This document shows, piece after piece, positions 52,539-60,706 of a stretch of DNA of 64,000 nt. Each line of letters starts with the position of its first letter. Within the stretch, counting starts at the first letter, position 1. Source of the DNA: Aquihabitans sp. G128 (GTDB lineage Bacteria > Actinomycetota > Acidimicrobiia > Acidimicrobiales > Iamiaceae); contig NZ_CP077604.1 of NCBI RefSeq assembly GCF_019048865.1, positions 1,302,001 through 1,366,000 of the forward strand, given 5' to 3'. The position numbers were made by a program, and so were the translations under genes. The notes under the pieces are model-generated. The model was given only the letters and a program-made list of their open reading frames with translations. It was not told the DNA's origin and made no database searches.

Positions 52539-54422
52539 CTAGTGGGCGAGGGCCCGGATCTGCGGGCGGAGGTCCTGGTAGATGCGCTCGGCCACGAGGC
52601 GGGCGCCCTCCTCGTTCTGGTGGACCAGGCCCAGGAAGACCGGCGGGCTGTCGTCGTCGAACAGGTGGCGCAGGTCGGTGACGTGGCCGACGAGGCCCGC
52701 CGACATCGCGTCGAGCGCCTGGCCGATGGGCGAGGCCATCAGCTGCTCGGTGGGGATCCCGTCCAACCGCTCGTAGGGCCGGAGCTGCTCGGCGCTCGAG
52801 AGGGCGTCGGCCTGCAGGAAGTAGGCGGTTCGGACGCCGGCTTCCTTCGCGAGGGCGTCGGCCTCCTTCTGCACGCGGAGGTACCGGGCCGCTGCAGCCC
52901 GGCCCGCCGCCGGCCCGATGGTCGAGCGCAGGAAGGCGTCGGAGTCCTCGCTGATCGCCTGGAGCTCGGCCGGGATGATGGTCGACAGCTTCCGATCGGG
53001 GTCGGGACCCTTGAGGTAGTCCGCGGCCAGCTCGGCCATGACGTCGTTCCAGCCGTTGTAGAAGACCAGGAGGTCCGGCGCCTCCTCGGTGCGCAGGCTC
53101 TGGGCCACCTCCCACTCGGTCTCCAGCTGGAACGTGTAGCCGTCGTGGCTGACATTGGTGACGTCCAGGGCGATGTGGTCCTCTTCTTGCGCGAGGCGCA
53201 CCAGCTCCGACGCGATCGTGTGGTCGTCACGCTGGCCGGTGCCGAAGGCGGCCGACCCGCCGCTGAACCAGAGCGTCGCCCGCTTGCAGTCGCAGCGCCG
53301 GGGGCGCAGCGTGGCCCTCCGGCCGTTCCGGATGTTCACGTACTCGGTGGACTTGGTGCCGTTGATCACGTGCTCGCCCTCGTCGACCTGGAGCTGGTCG
53401 GCGAACGACGAGCCGGCGTACGCCGGCAGCTGGCTGTACTGCAGGGCCATCTCGGTGGCGAAGATCTGGCGACCGACCGAGCCGGGGCCGGCCGTCGGGA
53501 GCGGTGCGGTGGTCCCCGCGGCACCCACGGCGCCAGGTGGGAGGTCCGGGCCCGCCGGATCCCCGCTGCGACGGACGAGGGCCACCGCCACCAGCGCGAC
53601 CGCGGCCACCAGCGCCAGGCCGCGGATGGTCCGCCCCCGGCGCACCTGCGGCGCGGTGCTGGTGAAGGGCCGGCGTGCGTCCTGGCGGGCGTCACCCACC
53701 GAGGTTCCGGTCGGGGTCCAGCTCGAGCCGCTGGCCGAGCGTCGGCGCAGCGCGCGCAGCGCCCGCACCGCCGCGCCCGGCAGGTACAGGACGACCAGGG
53801 CGACCAGGAAGAGCGCCACCGCCACGATGGCGCCGGCCACCGCGGACGTGCCTCGGGCGAGGGCGGCATCGACGGCCGCCACCGCGCGGAGCCCGTGCGC
53901 CTCGGCCTGCACGGCGGCCAGGGCGACGACGATCGCAGCCAGGACCACGATGGTGGGAGCGCCTCTGGCCCACGCCACGCCGGATGCCACCAGCACGCCG
54001 GCGGCGAGCGGCACCACGGTCCGGCTGCGCACCGGCCACCCGGGGAACGGCCGCCACTCGACCAGGGCGGCGTCGGCGGCGACCAGGACGGCCACCAGGA
54101 CCACCGCCGGCGTGGCGCCGACGATCGGCACGCCCACCGCTGCCGCAGCGAGCATCGCCACCGGCCGCAGCGCAGCCCGTCCGAGCGACCGCTCGTCGAC
54201 GTCCGCACCGGTCCAGCCCACCCGGAGCGCCACCTCGGCGGCGACGAGGACCGCAGCGCCCCCCGCCACCGTGCGCCAGTCGCGACCGCCGAAGTTCCAG
54301 ACCCTGGCCAGCCCGACCGCCGCCACCACCACGGCCGCTGCAGCCCGCCACCCCACGCCGGGGCCGGCGGTGCGGCGGCGCTCGGTGGCGGCCCACGGAT
54401 CGGTTCGGGTGGAGGCCGCCAT
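52539..54422 (-). CDS. Membrane protein with SGNH-hydrolase-like domain
   Basis: A 627-residue protein. About six membrane helices fill residues 25-215, and another lies at 268-284. The extracytoplasmic domain (about 320-627) has SGNH blocks: nucleophile S390 in FSGGSAAFG, N459 in YNGWND, H601 in GLVHQNEEG. The Asp normally three residues before the His is Gly598 (GGC), so the catalytic dyad may be incomplete. ATG 54422 shares a base with the DUF5989 stop (TGATG). Related proteins acylate or deacylate glycans; with the carbamoyltransferase it probably modifies a small metabolite or surface glycan. Confidence 0.82.
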   Translation of the reverse strand: MAASTRTDPWAATERRRTAGPGVGWRAAAAVVVAAVGLARVWNFGGRDWRTVAGGAAVLVAAEVALRVGWTGADVDERSLGRAALRPVAMLAAAAVGVPIVGATPAVVLVAVLVAADAALVEWRPFPGWPVRSRTVVPLAAGVLVASGVAWARGAPTIVVLAAIVVALAAVQAEAHGLRAVAAVDAALARGTSAVAGAIVAVALFLVALVVLYLPGAAVRALRALRRRSASGSSWTPTGTSVGDARQDARRPFTSTAPQVRRGRTIRGLALVAAVALVAVALVRRSGDPAGPDLPPGAVGAAGTTAPLPTAGPGSVGRQIFATEMALQYSQLPAYAGSSFADQLQVDEGEHVINGTKSTEYVNIRNGRRATLRPRRCDCKRATLWFSGGSAAFGTGQRDDHTIASELVRLAQEEDHIALDVTNVSHDGYTFQLETEWEVAQSLRTEEAPDLLVFYNGWNDVMAELAADYLKGPDPDRKLSTIIPAELQAISEDSDAFLRSTIGPAAGRAAAARYLRVQKEADALAKEAGVRTAYFLQADALSSAEQLRPYERLDGIPTEQLMASPIGQALDAMSAGLVGHVTDLRHLFDDDSPPVFLGLVHQNEEGARLVAERIYQDLRPQIRALAH

Positions 54423-54589
54423 CAGAAGAGCGTGTAGGTGACCACGGGGACGGCCACGTGGGCCGTGCTGCTGAGCGCCGTGGCGACGACCAGGACCAGG
54501 ATCAGCACCGGGATCCACCAACGGCCGGAACGGACCGCGAAGGCCCCCAGGTCCACCAGGAAGCGCCCGGCGTGGCGGATGGCGAGCAT
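54422..54589 (-). CDS. 55-residue DUF5989/SxtK-like membrane protein
   Basis: ATG 54589 to TGA 54424-54422: a single-helix protein with a charged N-terminal helix (MLAIRHAGRFLVDLGAF), WWIPVLILVLVVATALS, and the C-terminal TYTLF typical of DUF5989. Such small proteins accompany carbamoyltransferases, including in saxitoxin-type clusters. Both junctions are TGATG, so the three genes are translated as one coupled unit. Confidence 0.82.
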   Translation of the reverse strand: MLAIRHAGRFLVDLGAFAVRSGRWWIPVLILVLVVATALSSTAHVAVPVVTYTLF

Positions 54590-56400
54590 CAGTTCCGCAC
54601 CGCGGCGGGCTCGACGGTGAACCGGCCCAGCACCAGCAGATCCAGTTCGGTGTCCTCGAAGCAGCGGACGGCATCGGCCGGGGTGCGCACCAGCGGCTCA
54701 CCGGCCCGGTTGAACGAGGTGTTGATCAGCACCGGGCAGCCCGTCCGGTCGTGGAACGCCTGCAGCAAGGCGTGGAAGGCCGGGTTCCGCTCGGCATCGA
54801 CGGTCTGGAGGCGGGCGCTGCCGTCGACGTGGGTGCAGGCCGGGATGGTCGAGCGGACGGCCCCCAAGCGTTCGGCGAACGGCGCACCGGGGGCGGGCCC
54901 GACGGCGGCCACCCGCTGGTCGGGGTGCACCGGAGCCGTCACCGTCATGTAGGCGCGATCGCCGGAGCCTGCGAACCAGCGGTGCCGCTCCTCGGCCAGC
55001 ACCGCCGGGGCGAAGGGCCGAAACCCCTCCCGACGCTTGACCGAGGCGTTGATGCGGCCGACGTTGGCGGCGTCTCGCGCGTCGCCCAGGATCGATCGGT
55101 GGCCCAGCGCCCGGGGCCCGAACTCCATGGCGCCCTGGAACCAGCCGACCAACGCGCCGCCGTCGATCCGGGCGGCGACCTCACGGCACAGCGACGCGTG
55201 GTCGCCGTGGTCGGTGTGGGCGACCCCGTTGGCCTCCAGCCACGCCTGCACCTGGGCATCGTCGTACGCCGGGCCGAGCAGGGCGCCGGACATGCCGTCG
55301 ATCCCGTGGCGCTCGGGCCGGGGGTGGTCGAGCACCTGGTGCCAGGTCCAGAGCGCCGCACCCAGGGCGCCGCCGCCGTCGCCGGCGGCGGGCTGCACCC
55401 AGAGGTCGTCGAAGCCGGCCCGCTCGACGAGCCGCTCGTTGGCCACGCAGTTGAGGGCCACGCCACCGGCGAGGCACAGGTTCCGCTCGCCCGTGAGGGC
55501 CCGGGCGTGCCGGCCCATGCGCACGATCGCCTCTTCGAGCACGGCCTGGATCGACGCCGCGATGTCGGCGTGGCGCTCGTCGAGCGGCTCGTCGGGGTCG
55601 CGCGGCGGACCGAGCAGCTCGGCCAGCCGGGGCCGCACCATCCGAGCGCCGGCGCGGTAGTCGAACCACCGCTGGTCGAGGCGCAGCGAGCCGTCGTCGG
55701 CGACGTGGACGACGTGCTCGCGCAGGTCCGCCTCGTAGCGGGGCGTCCCGAACGGGGCGAGCCCCATGAGCTTGTACTCGCCGTCGTTGACCTCGAAGCC
55801 GCAGTACGCCGTGAAGGCGGAGTACAGGAGCCCGAGGGAGTCCGGGAACCGCACCTCCTCGTGGAGCTCGATCCGGTGCCCGGCCCCCCAGCCGACCGAG
55901 CTGGTCGCCCACTCGCCGACGCCGTCGAGCACCAGGATCGCCGCCCGGTCGAACGGCGACGGGTAGAACGCCGACGCCGCGTGGCTCTGGTGGTGCTCGC
56001 TGAAGTGCGTTCGCAGCCCGGTGTGGCCCAGGCCCTGGAGGAGCTTCTCGAGGCGGTAGCCCACCCACAGCTTCCGACCGGACCACGAGCGCACCGCCCG
56101 CGCCAGCTGCGGGAAGCCGCGCGGCCCGACGCCGGCGTGGGTGGTCAGGACCCGGTCGTAGGCCGACAGGGGCTTCTCGTAGAACGCCACCCGATCCAGG
56201 TCGCCCGGCCCGACCCCGGCGTGCTCGAGGCACCAGGCGATGGCATGGCGGGGCAGCGACGGGTCGTGCTTGCGACGGGTGAAGCGCTCCTCCTCGGCGG
56301 CGGCGACCACCACCCCGTCGACCACGAGCGCAGCGGCGGCGTCATGGAAGTCCGCGGAGACGCCCAGGACCACGCCCTGACCGCTCCTCTCCCCATCCAC
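54589..56400 (-). CDS. NodU/CmcH-type O-carbamoyltransferase
   Basis: A 603-residue TobZ/NodU-type enzyme that makes carbamoyl-AMP from carbamoyl phosphate and transfers the carbamoyl group to an alcohol. The Kae1-like N-terminal domain shows SADFHDAAAALV, EEERFTRRKHD, HHQSHAASAFY and DGEYKLMGLAPFG; the C-terminal half shows GGVALNCVANE, GAMEFGPRALGHRSIL and the YrdC-like end TSFNRAGEPLVRTPADAVRCF. GTG 56400 has TACCTT 6 bases upstream (leaderless). First gene of the trio; the acceptor substrate is unknown. Confidence 0.93.
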   Translation of the reverse strand: MDGERSGQGVVLGVSADFHDAAAALVVDGVVVAAAEEERFTRRKHDPSLPRHAIAWCLEHAGVGPGDLDRVAFYEKPLSAYDRVLTTHAGVGPRGFPQLARAVRSWSGRKLWVGYRLEKLLQGLGHTGLRTHFSEHHQSHAASAFYPSPFDRAAILVLDGVGEWATSSVGWGAGHRIELHEEVRFPDSLGLLYSAFTAYCGFEVNDGEYKLMGLAPFGTPRYEADLREHVVHVADDGSLRLDQRWFDYRAGARMVRPRLAELLGPPRDPDEPLDERHADIAASIQAVLEEAIVRMGRHARALTGERNLCLAGGVALNCVANERLVERAGFDDLWVQPAAGDGGGALGAALWTWHQVLDHPRPERHGIDGMSGALLGPAYDDAQVQAWLEANGVAHTDHGDHASLCREVAARIDGGALVGWFQGAMEFGPRALGHRSILGDARDAANVGRINASVKRREGFRPFAPAVLAEERHRWFAGSGDRAYMTVTAPVHPDQRVAAVGPAPGAPFAERLGAVRSTIPACTHVDGSARLQTVDAERNPAFHALLQAFHDRTGCPVLINTSFNRAGEPLVRTPADAVRCFEDTELDLLVLGRFTVEPAAVRN

Positions 56401-56406
56401 GGGGCG

Positions 56407-56448
56407 AAGGTACCATCCGTGCTCGCCCCCGATCCGGTCGCGTAGGTT
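56407..56448. promoter_or_regulatory. Compact divergent leaderless promoters
   Basis: Minus-strand TACCTT (56412-56407) lies 6 bases before GTG 56400, and plus-strand TAGGTT (56443-56448) lies 6 bases before GTG 56455. The two transcripts would start 55 bases apart with overlapping upstream regions, so the genes can be co-controlled or mutually exclusive. Confidence 0.6.
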
Positions 56449-56454
56449 CGCCCC

Positions 56455-57354
56455 GTGGGGGTACGGAACGGTCGATCCAGGACGGATCAGCGGCGGCGTC
56501 GAGCGCCGGTCCACGCCGTGGCCCTGGCCCTCGTCCTGGTGCTGGTGGCCTGCAGCGGCGGCAGTGGAGGAGGCAGCGACGACCGCCGCGCCAGCCCGAC
56601 GAGGCCGCTGCGCACGGCGCCCCTGTCCGGCCGCACCTTCTGGTTCGGCGACGCCGACGGTTCCCTGTTCGAGGTCGAGCTCGACCGGGCCAGCGTGGTG
56701 CGGTCCGGCGATCGAGCCTCGCTCGTCGTCACCGGTCGGGCGCGCAACCTCTTGACCACGCCGGGCCGGTTGCGCCCCACCGCGAGCGCCGACCTCGGCT
56801 CCTCGTCGGTCCGAGCGACGGGCGGGGTGTCGGGCGAGGTCGCCGGTTCGGCCTCGGAGCCGTTCCGCTTGACCGCCGCCGGGGTGCCGGCCTCCCTGCG
56901 CCCGACGTCGGTGACGCTCACCTTCGGGCCCGCCAGCACCAACCAGGTGGTGGTGCCGCTGGGGGCCGGGGCGTTCACCGCCGACGCACCCCTCGCCGGC
57001 GTGGCGGGGACGGCCGAGCTGGACGTGTCACCCGGCGTGACCCTCCGCCTCCGCTCCTCGCTCCTGTACCCCCGCTACGAGAGCGGACGCAAGGGCCAGC
57101 ACCGCTTGTGGATCGCCACAGAAGCCGACGCCGCACCCGTCGAGCCGGCCTACGTGCCGGGCCTGCACCCGTCGCTCGAGACGCCCGACGGCACCGTGCA
57201 GAGCATCGGCGACCAGTACATCCTCGATCCCCACACCGAGTTCGTGGAGCAGGCGATCATCGAGGGCCCGATCGCCGGGCGATACACCTTGTCCGTCCTG
57301 GAGATCACGACCGGCACCACGTCGTCGGCCACCTTCGTGGTCCCGGACCGCTGA
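56455..57354 (+). CDS. Lipoprotein of unknown function
   Basis: A 299-residue exported protein. A signal peptide with a basic start (RTDQRRRRAP) ends in lipobox LVAC. A Gly/Ser linker follows, then a beta-rich domain (TFWFGDADGSLFEVELDRASVVRSGDRASLVVTG; repeated VTLTF/VTLRL strands) without recognised family. GTG 56455 is leaderless. Divergent from the carbamoyltransferase operon, with which it may share regulation. Confidence 0.8.
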   Translation: MGVRNGRSRTDQRRRRAPVHAVALALVLVLVACSGGSGGGSDDRRASPTRPLRTAPLSGRTFWFGDADGSLFEVELDRASVVRSGDRASLVVTGRARNLLTTPGRLRPTASADLGSSSVRATGGVSGEVAGSASEPFRLTAAGVPASLRPTSVTLTFGPASTNQVVVPLGAGAFTADAPLAGVAGTAELDVSPGVTLRLRSSLLYPRYESGRKGQHRLWIATEADAAPVEPAYVPGLHPSLETPDGTVQSIGDQYILDPHTEFVEQAIIEGPIAGRYTLSVLEITTGTTSSATFVVPDR

Positions 57355-57551
57355 GTCCAGCCGGCAGTCGTCCGCCGCCCAGACCGACGATCAGCACCGG
57401 TGCTCGCTCCACCCGCCGACGAGCTGCGGTGCACCACGGCCGGGCTCCCAGCGACCATCCTTCCGGGGCGGAAAAAGGTCCTGGCCGACGGTCGATCTCG
57501 GCCGACCCCGTTCGACCTCTGGGCACCGACACCGAACACGAGGAGCAACCC

Positions 57552-57911
57552 ATGCAGTACGTGCTGTTGATCTACCAAGGCGAGACCCCGCTGCCGGGCA
57601 CGGAGGCCTGGGACGGCCTGTCCGAGGCCGAGCAGCAGGCGGTCTACGCCGACTACGGCAAGCTGAACTCGAACCCTGCGGTGACCCCCGGCCTCCCCCT
57701 CGGCCTCCCGGCCGACGCCACCACGGTCGTGGTGGAGGACGGCAAGGCCCTCACCACCGATGGGCCCTTCGCCGGCACCAAGGAGGCCATCGGCGGCTGG
57801 TTCGTCTTCGAGGCCGACGACCTCGACGCCGCCCTCGAGGTGGCCGCCACCGTGCCCGCCGCCCGCCTCGGCGGGGCCGTCGAGGTCCGCCCGGTGGCCA
57901 CCTACTGGTGA
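57552..57911 (+). CDS. YCII/DGPF-domain protein
   Basis: A 119-residue dimeric alpha-beta protein of the YCII-related (DGPF) family. It begins [11 protein letters not shown] and contains the defining [28 protein letters not shown]. Genes of this family pair with ECF42-group sigma factors, as here: the sigma gene begins 10 bases after the stop. The ribosome site GAGGAG lies 6 bases before the ATG. The role is unknown; the fold is similar to small mono-oxygenase or muconolactone-isomerase-like proteins. Confidence 0.92.
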   Translation: MQYVLLIYQGETPLPGTEAWDGLSEAEQQAVYADYGKLNSNPAVTPGLPLGLPADATTVVVEDGKALTTDGPFAGTKEAIGGWFVFEADDLDAALEVAATVPAARLGGAVEVRPVATYW

Positions 57912-57921
57912 CCCGCACCCG

Positions 57922-59095
57922 GTGACCTCGCTCGACCAGGTCTTCCGGGAGCACTGGGGCAGCGTCCTCGCGGTGCTGATCGGCTTCCTCGGCGACTTCG
58001 ACCTCGCCGAGGAGGCCACCCAGGACGCCTTCGCCGCGGCTGCCGCCCAGTGGCCCGCCGACGGCTGGCCCGACCAGCCCCGGGCGTGGCTCATCACCAC
58101 GGCGCGCCGGCGCGCCATCGACCGCACCCGCCGCACGCAGAACCTGGCCCGGAAGACCGAGCTGCTCAAGGCCGAGCAGCAGACCCACGAGGGAGCAGGA
58201 CCGGTGGTCACCGAGTTCCCCGACGAGCGCCTGGAGCTGATCTTCACCTGCTGCCACCCGGCCCTGGCCGTGGAGGCTCAGGTGGCGCTCACGCTCCGCT
58301 CGCTCGGCGGGCTCACCACCGAGGAGATCGCCCGGGCCTTCCTGGTCCCCGAGGCCACCATGGCCCAGCGCCTCGTGCGGGCCAAGCGCAAGATCCGCAA
58401 CGCCGCCATCCCCTTCCGCGTCCCGCCCCGGCACCTGCTGGCCGAGCGGCTCGCCGCGGTCCTGGCCGTCGTGTACCTGATCTTCAACGAGGGGTACGCC
58501 GGCCGGGAGGACCTGGCCGGCGAGGCCCTCTGGCTCGGCCGCTCGCTCGCCGAGCTGCTCCCCGACCAGCCCGAGGTGCACGGCCTGGTGGCGTTGATGC
58601 GCATCACCGACTCGCGGCGCGACGCCCGCACGGTCGACGGCGAGCTGGTGCTGCTGGCCGACCAGGACCGCACCCGGTGGGACCACCAGGAGCTGGCCGA
58701 CGGCCGCGCCGTGCTCGACCGGGCCATCGCGCTCGGCGGCGGGGGGGCCGTACGTGCTCCAGGCCGCCATCGCGTCGCTGCACGCGGAGCAGCCCACCGA
58801 CTGGCCGCAGCTCGTGGCCCTCTACACGCGGCTGGCCGCCCTGACGGGCTCGGCGGTGGTCGAGCTGAACCGGGCGGTGGCGGTGGCCGAGGTGGACGGG
58901 CCCGACGCCGGGCTGGCCATGCTCGGCGCGCTGGCGCTCGACGGCTACCGGTACCTGCCGGCCACCCGGGCCGACCTGCTCCGCCGCCTGGGCCGCGATG
59001 CCGAGGCCCGAGCCGCCTACCAGCAGGCCCTCGAGCTCACCACCGACGAGGTCGAGCGCCGGTTCCTCGAGCGCCGCCTCGCCGACCTGGCCTGA
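57922..59095 (+). pseudogene. ECF42-type sigma factor, frameshifted at a G7 tract
   Basis: From GTG 57922 the protein shows sigma region 2 ([44 protein letters not shown]), region 4 ([37 protein letters not shown]) and the long C-terminal extension of ECF42 proteins ([10 protein letters not shown]). At 58741-58747 a run of seven G throws the frame; one base over, the extension continues ([41 protein letters not shown]) to TGA 59093. With G6 the product would be a normal 390 residues. Either a sequencing error or a lesion that removes the regulatory tail. Confidence 0.85.
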
Positions 59096-59102
59096 TCAGG
59101 CC
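59089..59102. repeat. 14-base palindrome holding two convergent stop codons
   Basis: GGCCTGATCAGGCC is perfectly palindromic; its TGA ends the sigma gene (plus) and its TCA is the stop of the ANTAR gene (minus), the two being adjacent without spacing. There is no loop, so a terminator is doubtful. Confidence 0.5.
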
Positions 59103-59809
59103 CTGGGGCCCGCCGGAGGGGGCGGTTGCGACTCGATGATCTGGGTGGCGACGTCGCGCAGCTTGATGTTCAGGCGCTGCGACGCCCGGCGCAGCAGGTC
59201 GAACGCCGCGTCCTCGTCGATCGAGTCACGGGACATGAGGATGCCCTTGGCCTGCCCGATGAGGTCCCGGCTGCGCAGGCCCTCCTCGAGGGTCTGCTGG
59301 GCCCGGGCGCTCTGCAGCGCCACCGCGGCGTGGGCGGCGAAGATCGACCCGATGGCGATGTCGTGGTCGCCGAACGCATCCAGCTCGGCCGAGTAGAGGT
59401 TGAGGGCGGCCAAGGTGCGGCCCCCGGCGAAGAGGCGGAACGCCAGGATGCTCTGGACCCCGGTCTCGGCGTGCGCCTGGGCGGCGAGCTCGGGCCAGCG
59501 TGACTCCTCGGAGAGGTGCCCCACCAGGAACATCTCCTGGTCCCGGATGGCATCGAGGCACGGCCCCTCCCCCGTCTCGGTCTGCAGGGCGCCGAACCGG
59601 GCCGGCACCTCGTCGCTCTGGGCCACCGGCGTGATGACCCCGCCCTCCACCAGGTCGATGCCGGCGTGCTGGCAGTGCGGGATGGTCTCGGTGGCCATCA
59701 CGATGATCCGGGCCAGCGTCGCCGGGACGTCGTGCTCGGCGAGCAGCGCCCGCGACACGGCGGCGAACTGCTCGGCGAGGTCGACCTGGCCGGGCTCGGG
59801 ATCGGGCAT
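59096..59809 (-). CDS. GAF-ANTAR RNA-binding antiterminator
   Basis: A 237-residue regulator. The N-terminal GAF domain (residues about 25-165; [28 protein letters not shown]) senses a small ligand or redox cue; the C-terminal ANTAR domain ([34 protein letters not shown]) binds paired RNA hairpins to prevent termination. ATG 59809 lies 10 bases after TAGGTT. The target transcript is not apparent. Many actinobacteria have several such orphan proteins. Confidence 0.93.
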   Translation of the reverse strand: MPDPEPGQVDLAEQFAAVSRALLAEHDVPATLARIIVMATETIPHCQHAGIDLVEGGVITPVAQSDEVPARFGALQTETGEGPCLDAIRDQEMFLVGHLSEESRWPELAAQAHAETGVQSILAFRLFAGGRTLAALNLYSAELDAFGDHDIAIGSIFAAHAAVALQSARAQQTLEEGLRSRDLIGQAKGILMSRDSIDEDAAFDLLRRASQRLNIKLRDVATQIIESQPPPPAGPRA

Positions 59810-59951
59810 CAGGGGTCCGAACCTACGGGGTGGCCGGCCCGAGCGGGGAAGGACGCCCGGTCGACCCCGGCGATCACCCGTTCCGGGGGTGGGGACCGGG
59901 ACGTCCGGGTACGCCAGCAGCCGTGCCTGCCCGACGCTCGGAGCCGTAGCG

Positions 59952-60638
59952 ATGTGCTTCTCCCCGCAGGCCGACCTGGCCGCCGGCGTGTTCGTCGGCC
60001 TGGTCGGCATCGACGCCGCCCGACACGTCCGGCGTCGGGACCAGGCGGCCCTGGCGGCCCTGCCCCTGGTGCTCGCCGGCCACCAGTTCGTGGAGATCGC
60101 CGTCTGGCGGGGGCTCGAGACGGGCGACCGCACCGGGGCGTGGCGCCCGGCCATGTTCGCCTACCTGGTGGTGGCCTTCGTGGTCGTCCCCGTGCTGGTG
60201 CCGGTGGCCGTCGCCGCCCTCGAGCCCCGAGCCCACCGCCGACCGTCGATCGCCTTCGTGGCGCTCGGCGCCGTGGTGGCCGCCGCCCTGCTCCACGGCA
60301 TCGTCGAAGGCCCGGTCGACGCCCGCATCCAGGGCCACCACATCGACTACCGCGTGCACCTGTGGGGCGGCGGCTTCCTGGTCGTGCTCTACCTCGTGGC
60401 CACGTGCGGCGCCCTGCTCGCCTCGCACCACCGCGACGTCCGGCTCTTCGGCGCGGTGAACCTCGTGGCCGCCGTCGGCCTCATCGTGCTGGACCAGCGC
60501 GGCTTCATCTCGCTGTGGTGCGCCTGGGCGGCCATCACGAGCACCGCCATCGCCTACCGGCTCCGCCTCGACGCCCTGGACGAGCAGGCGCCGGCGAGGG
60601 CCACGGCCGGCTCCCAGCGGTCGCCCGGCGGGGCCTGA
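59952..60638 (+). CDS. DUF6629 membrane protein
   Basis: A 228-residue protein with about seven membrane helices. It begins MCFSPQADLAAGVFVGLVGI and has LPLVLAGHQFVEIAVWRGL, the signature of the DUF6629 family, with conserved His and Trp within the membrane. The function is unknown. ATG 59952 is fixed by the family N-terminus MCFS. Divergent from the ANTAR gene. Confidence 0.85.
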   Translation: MCFSPQADLAAGVFVGLVGIDAARHVRRRDQAALAALPLVLAGHQFVEIAVWRGLETGDRTGAWRPAMFAYLVVAFVVVPVLVPVAVAALEPRAHRRPSIAFVALGAVVAAALLHGIVEGPVDARIQGHHIDYRVHLWGGGFLVVLYLVATCGALLASHHRDVRLFGAVNLVAAVGLIVLDQRGFISLWCAWAAITSTAIAYRLRLDALDEQAPARATAGSQRSPGGA

Positions 60639-60706
60639 CCGTCGCTGGGGCCGGCGGCGTGCGCCGGGAGCCTCGACGTCGGCGTGATGGCAGGGGGAGC
60701 TCGTCA

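Noticed and set aside
59089..59102. Bidirectional terminator
   Set aside because: The 14-base palindrome has no loop and no T-runs; treated as a sequence curiosity at convergent stops.
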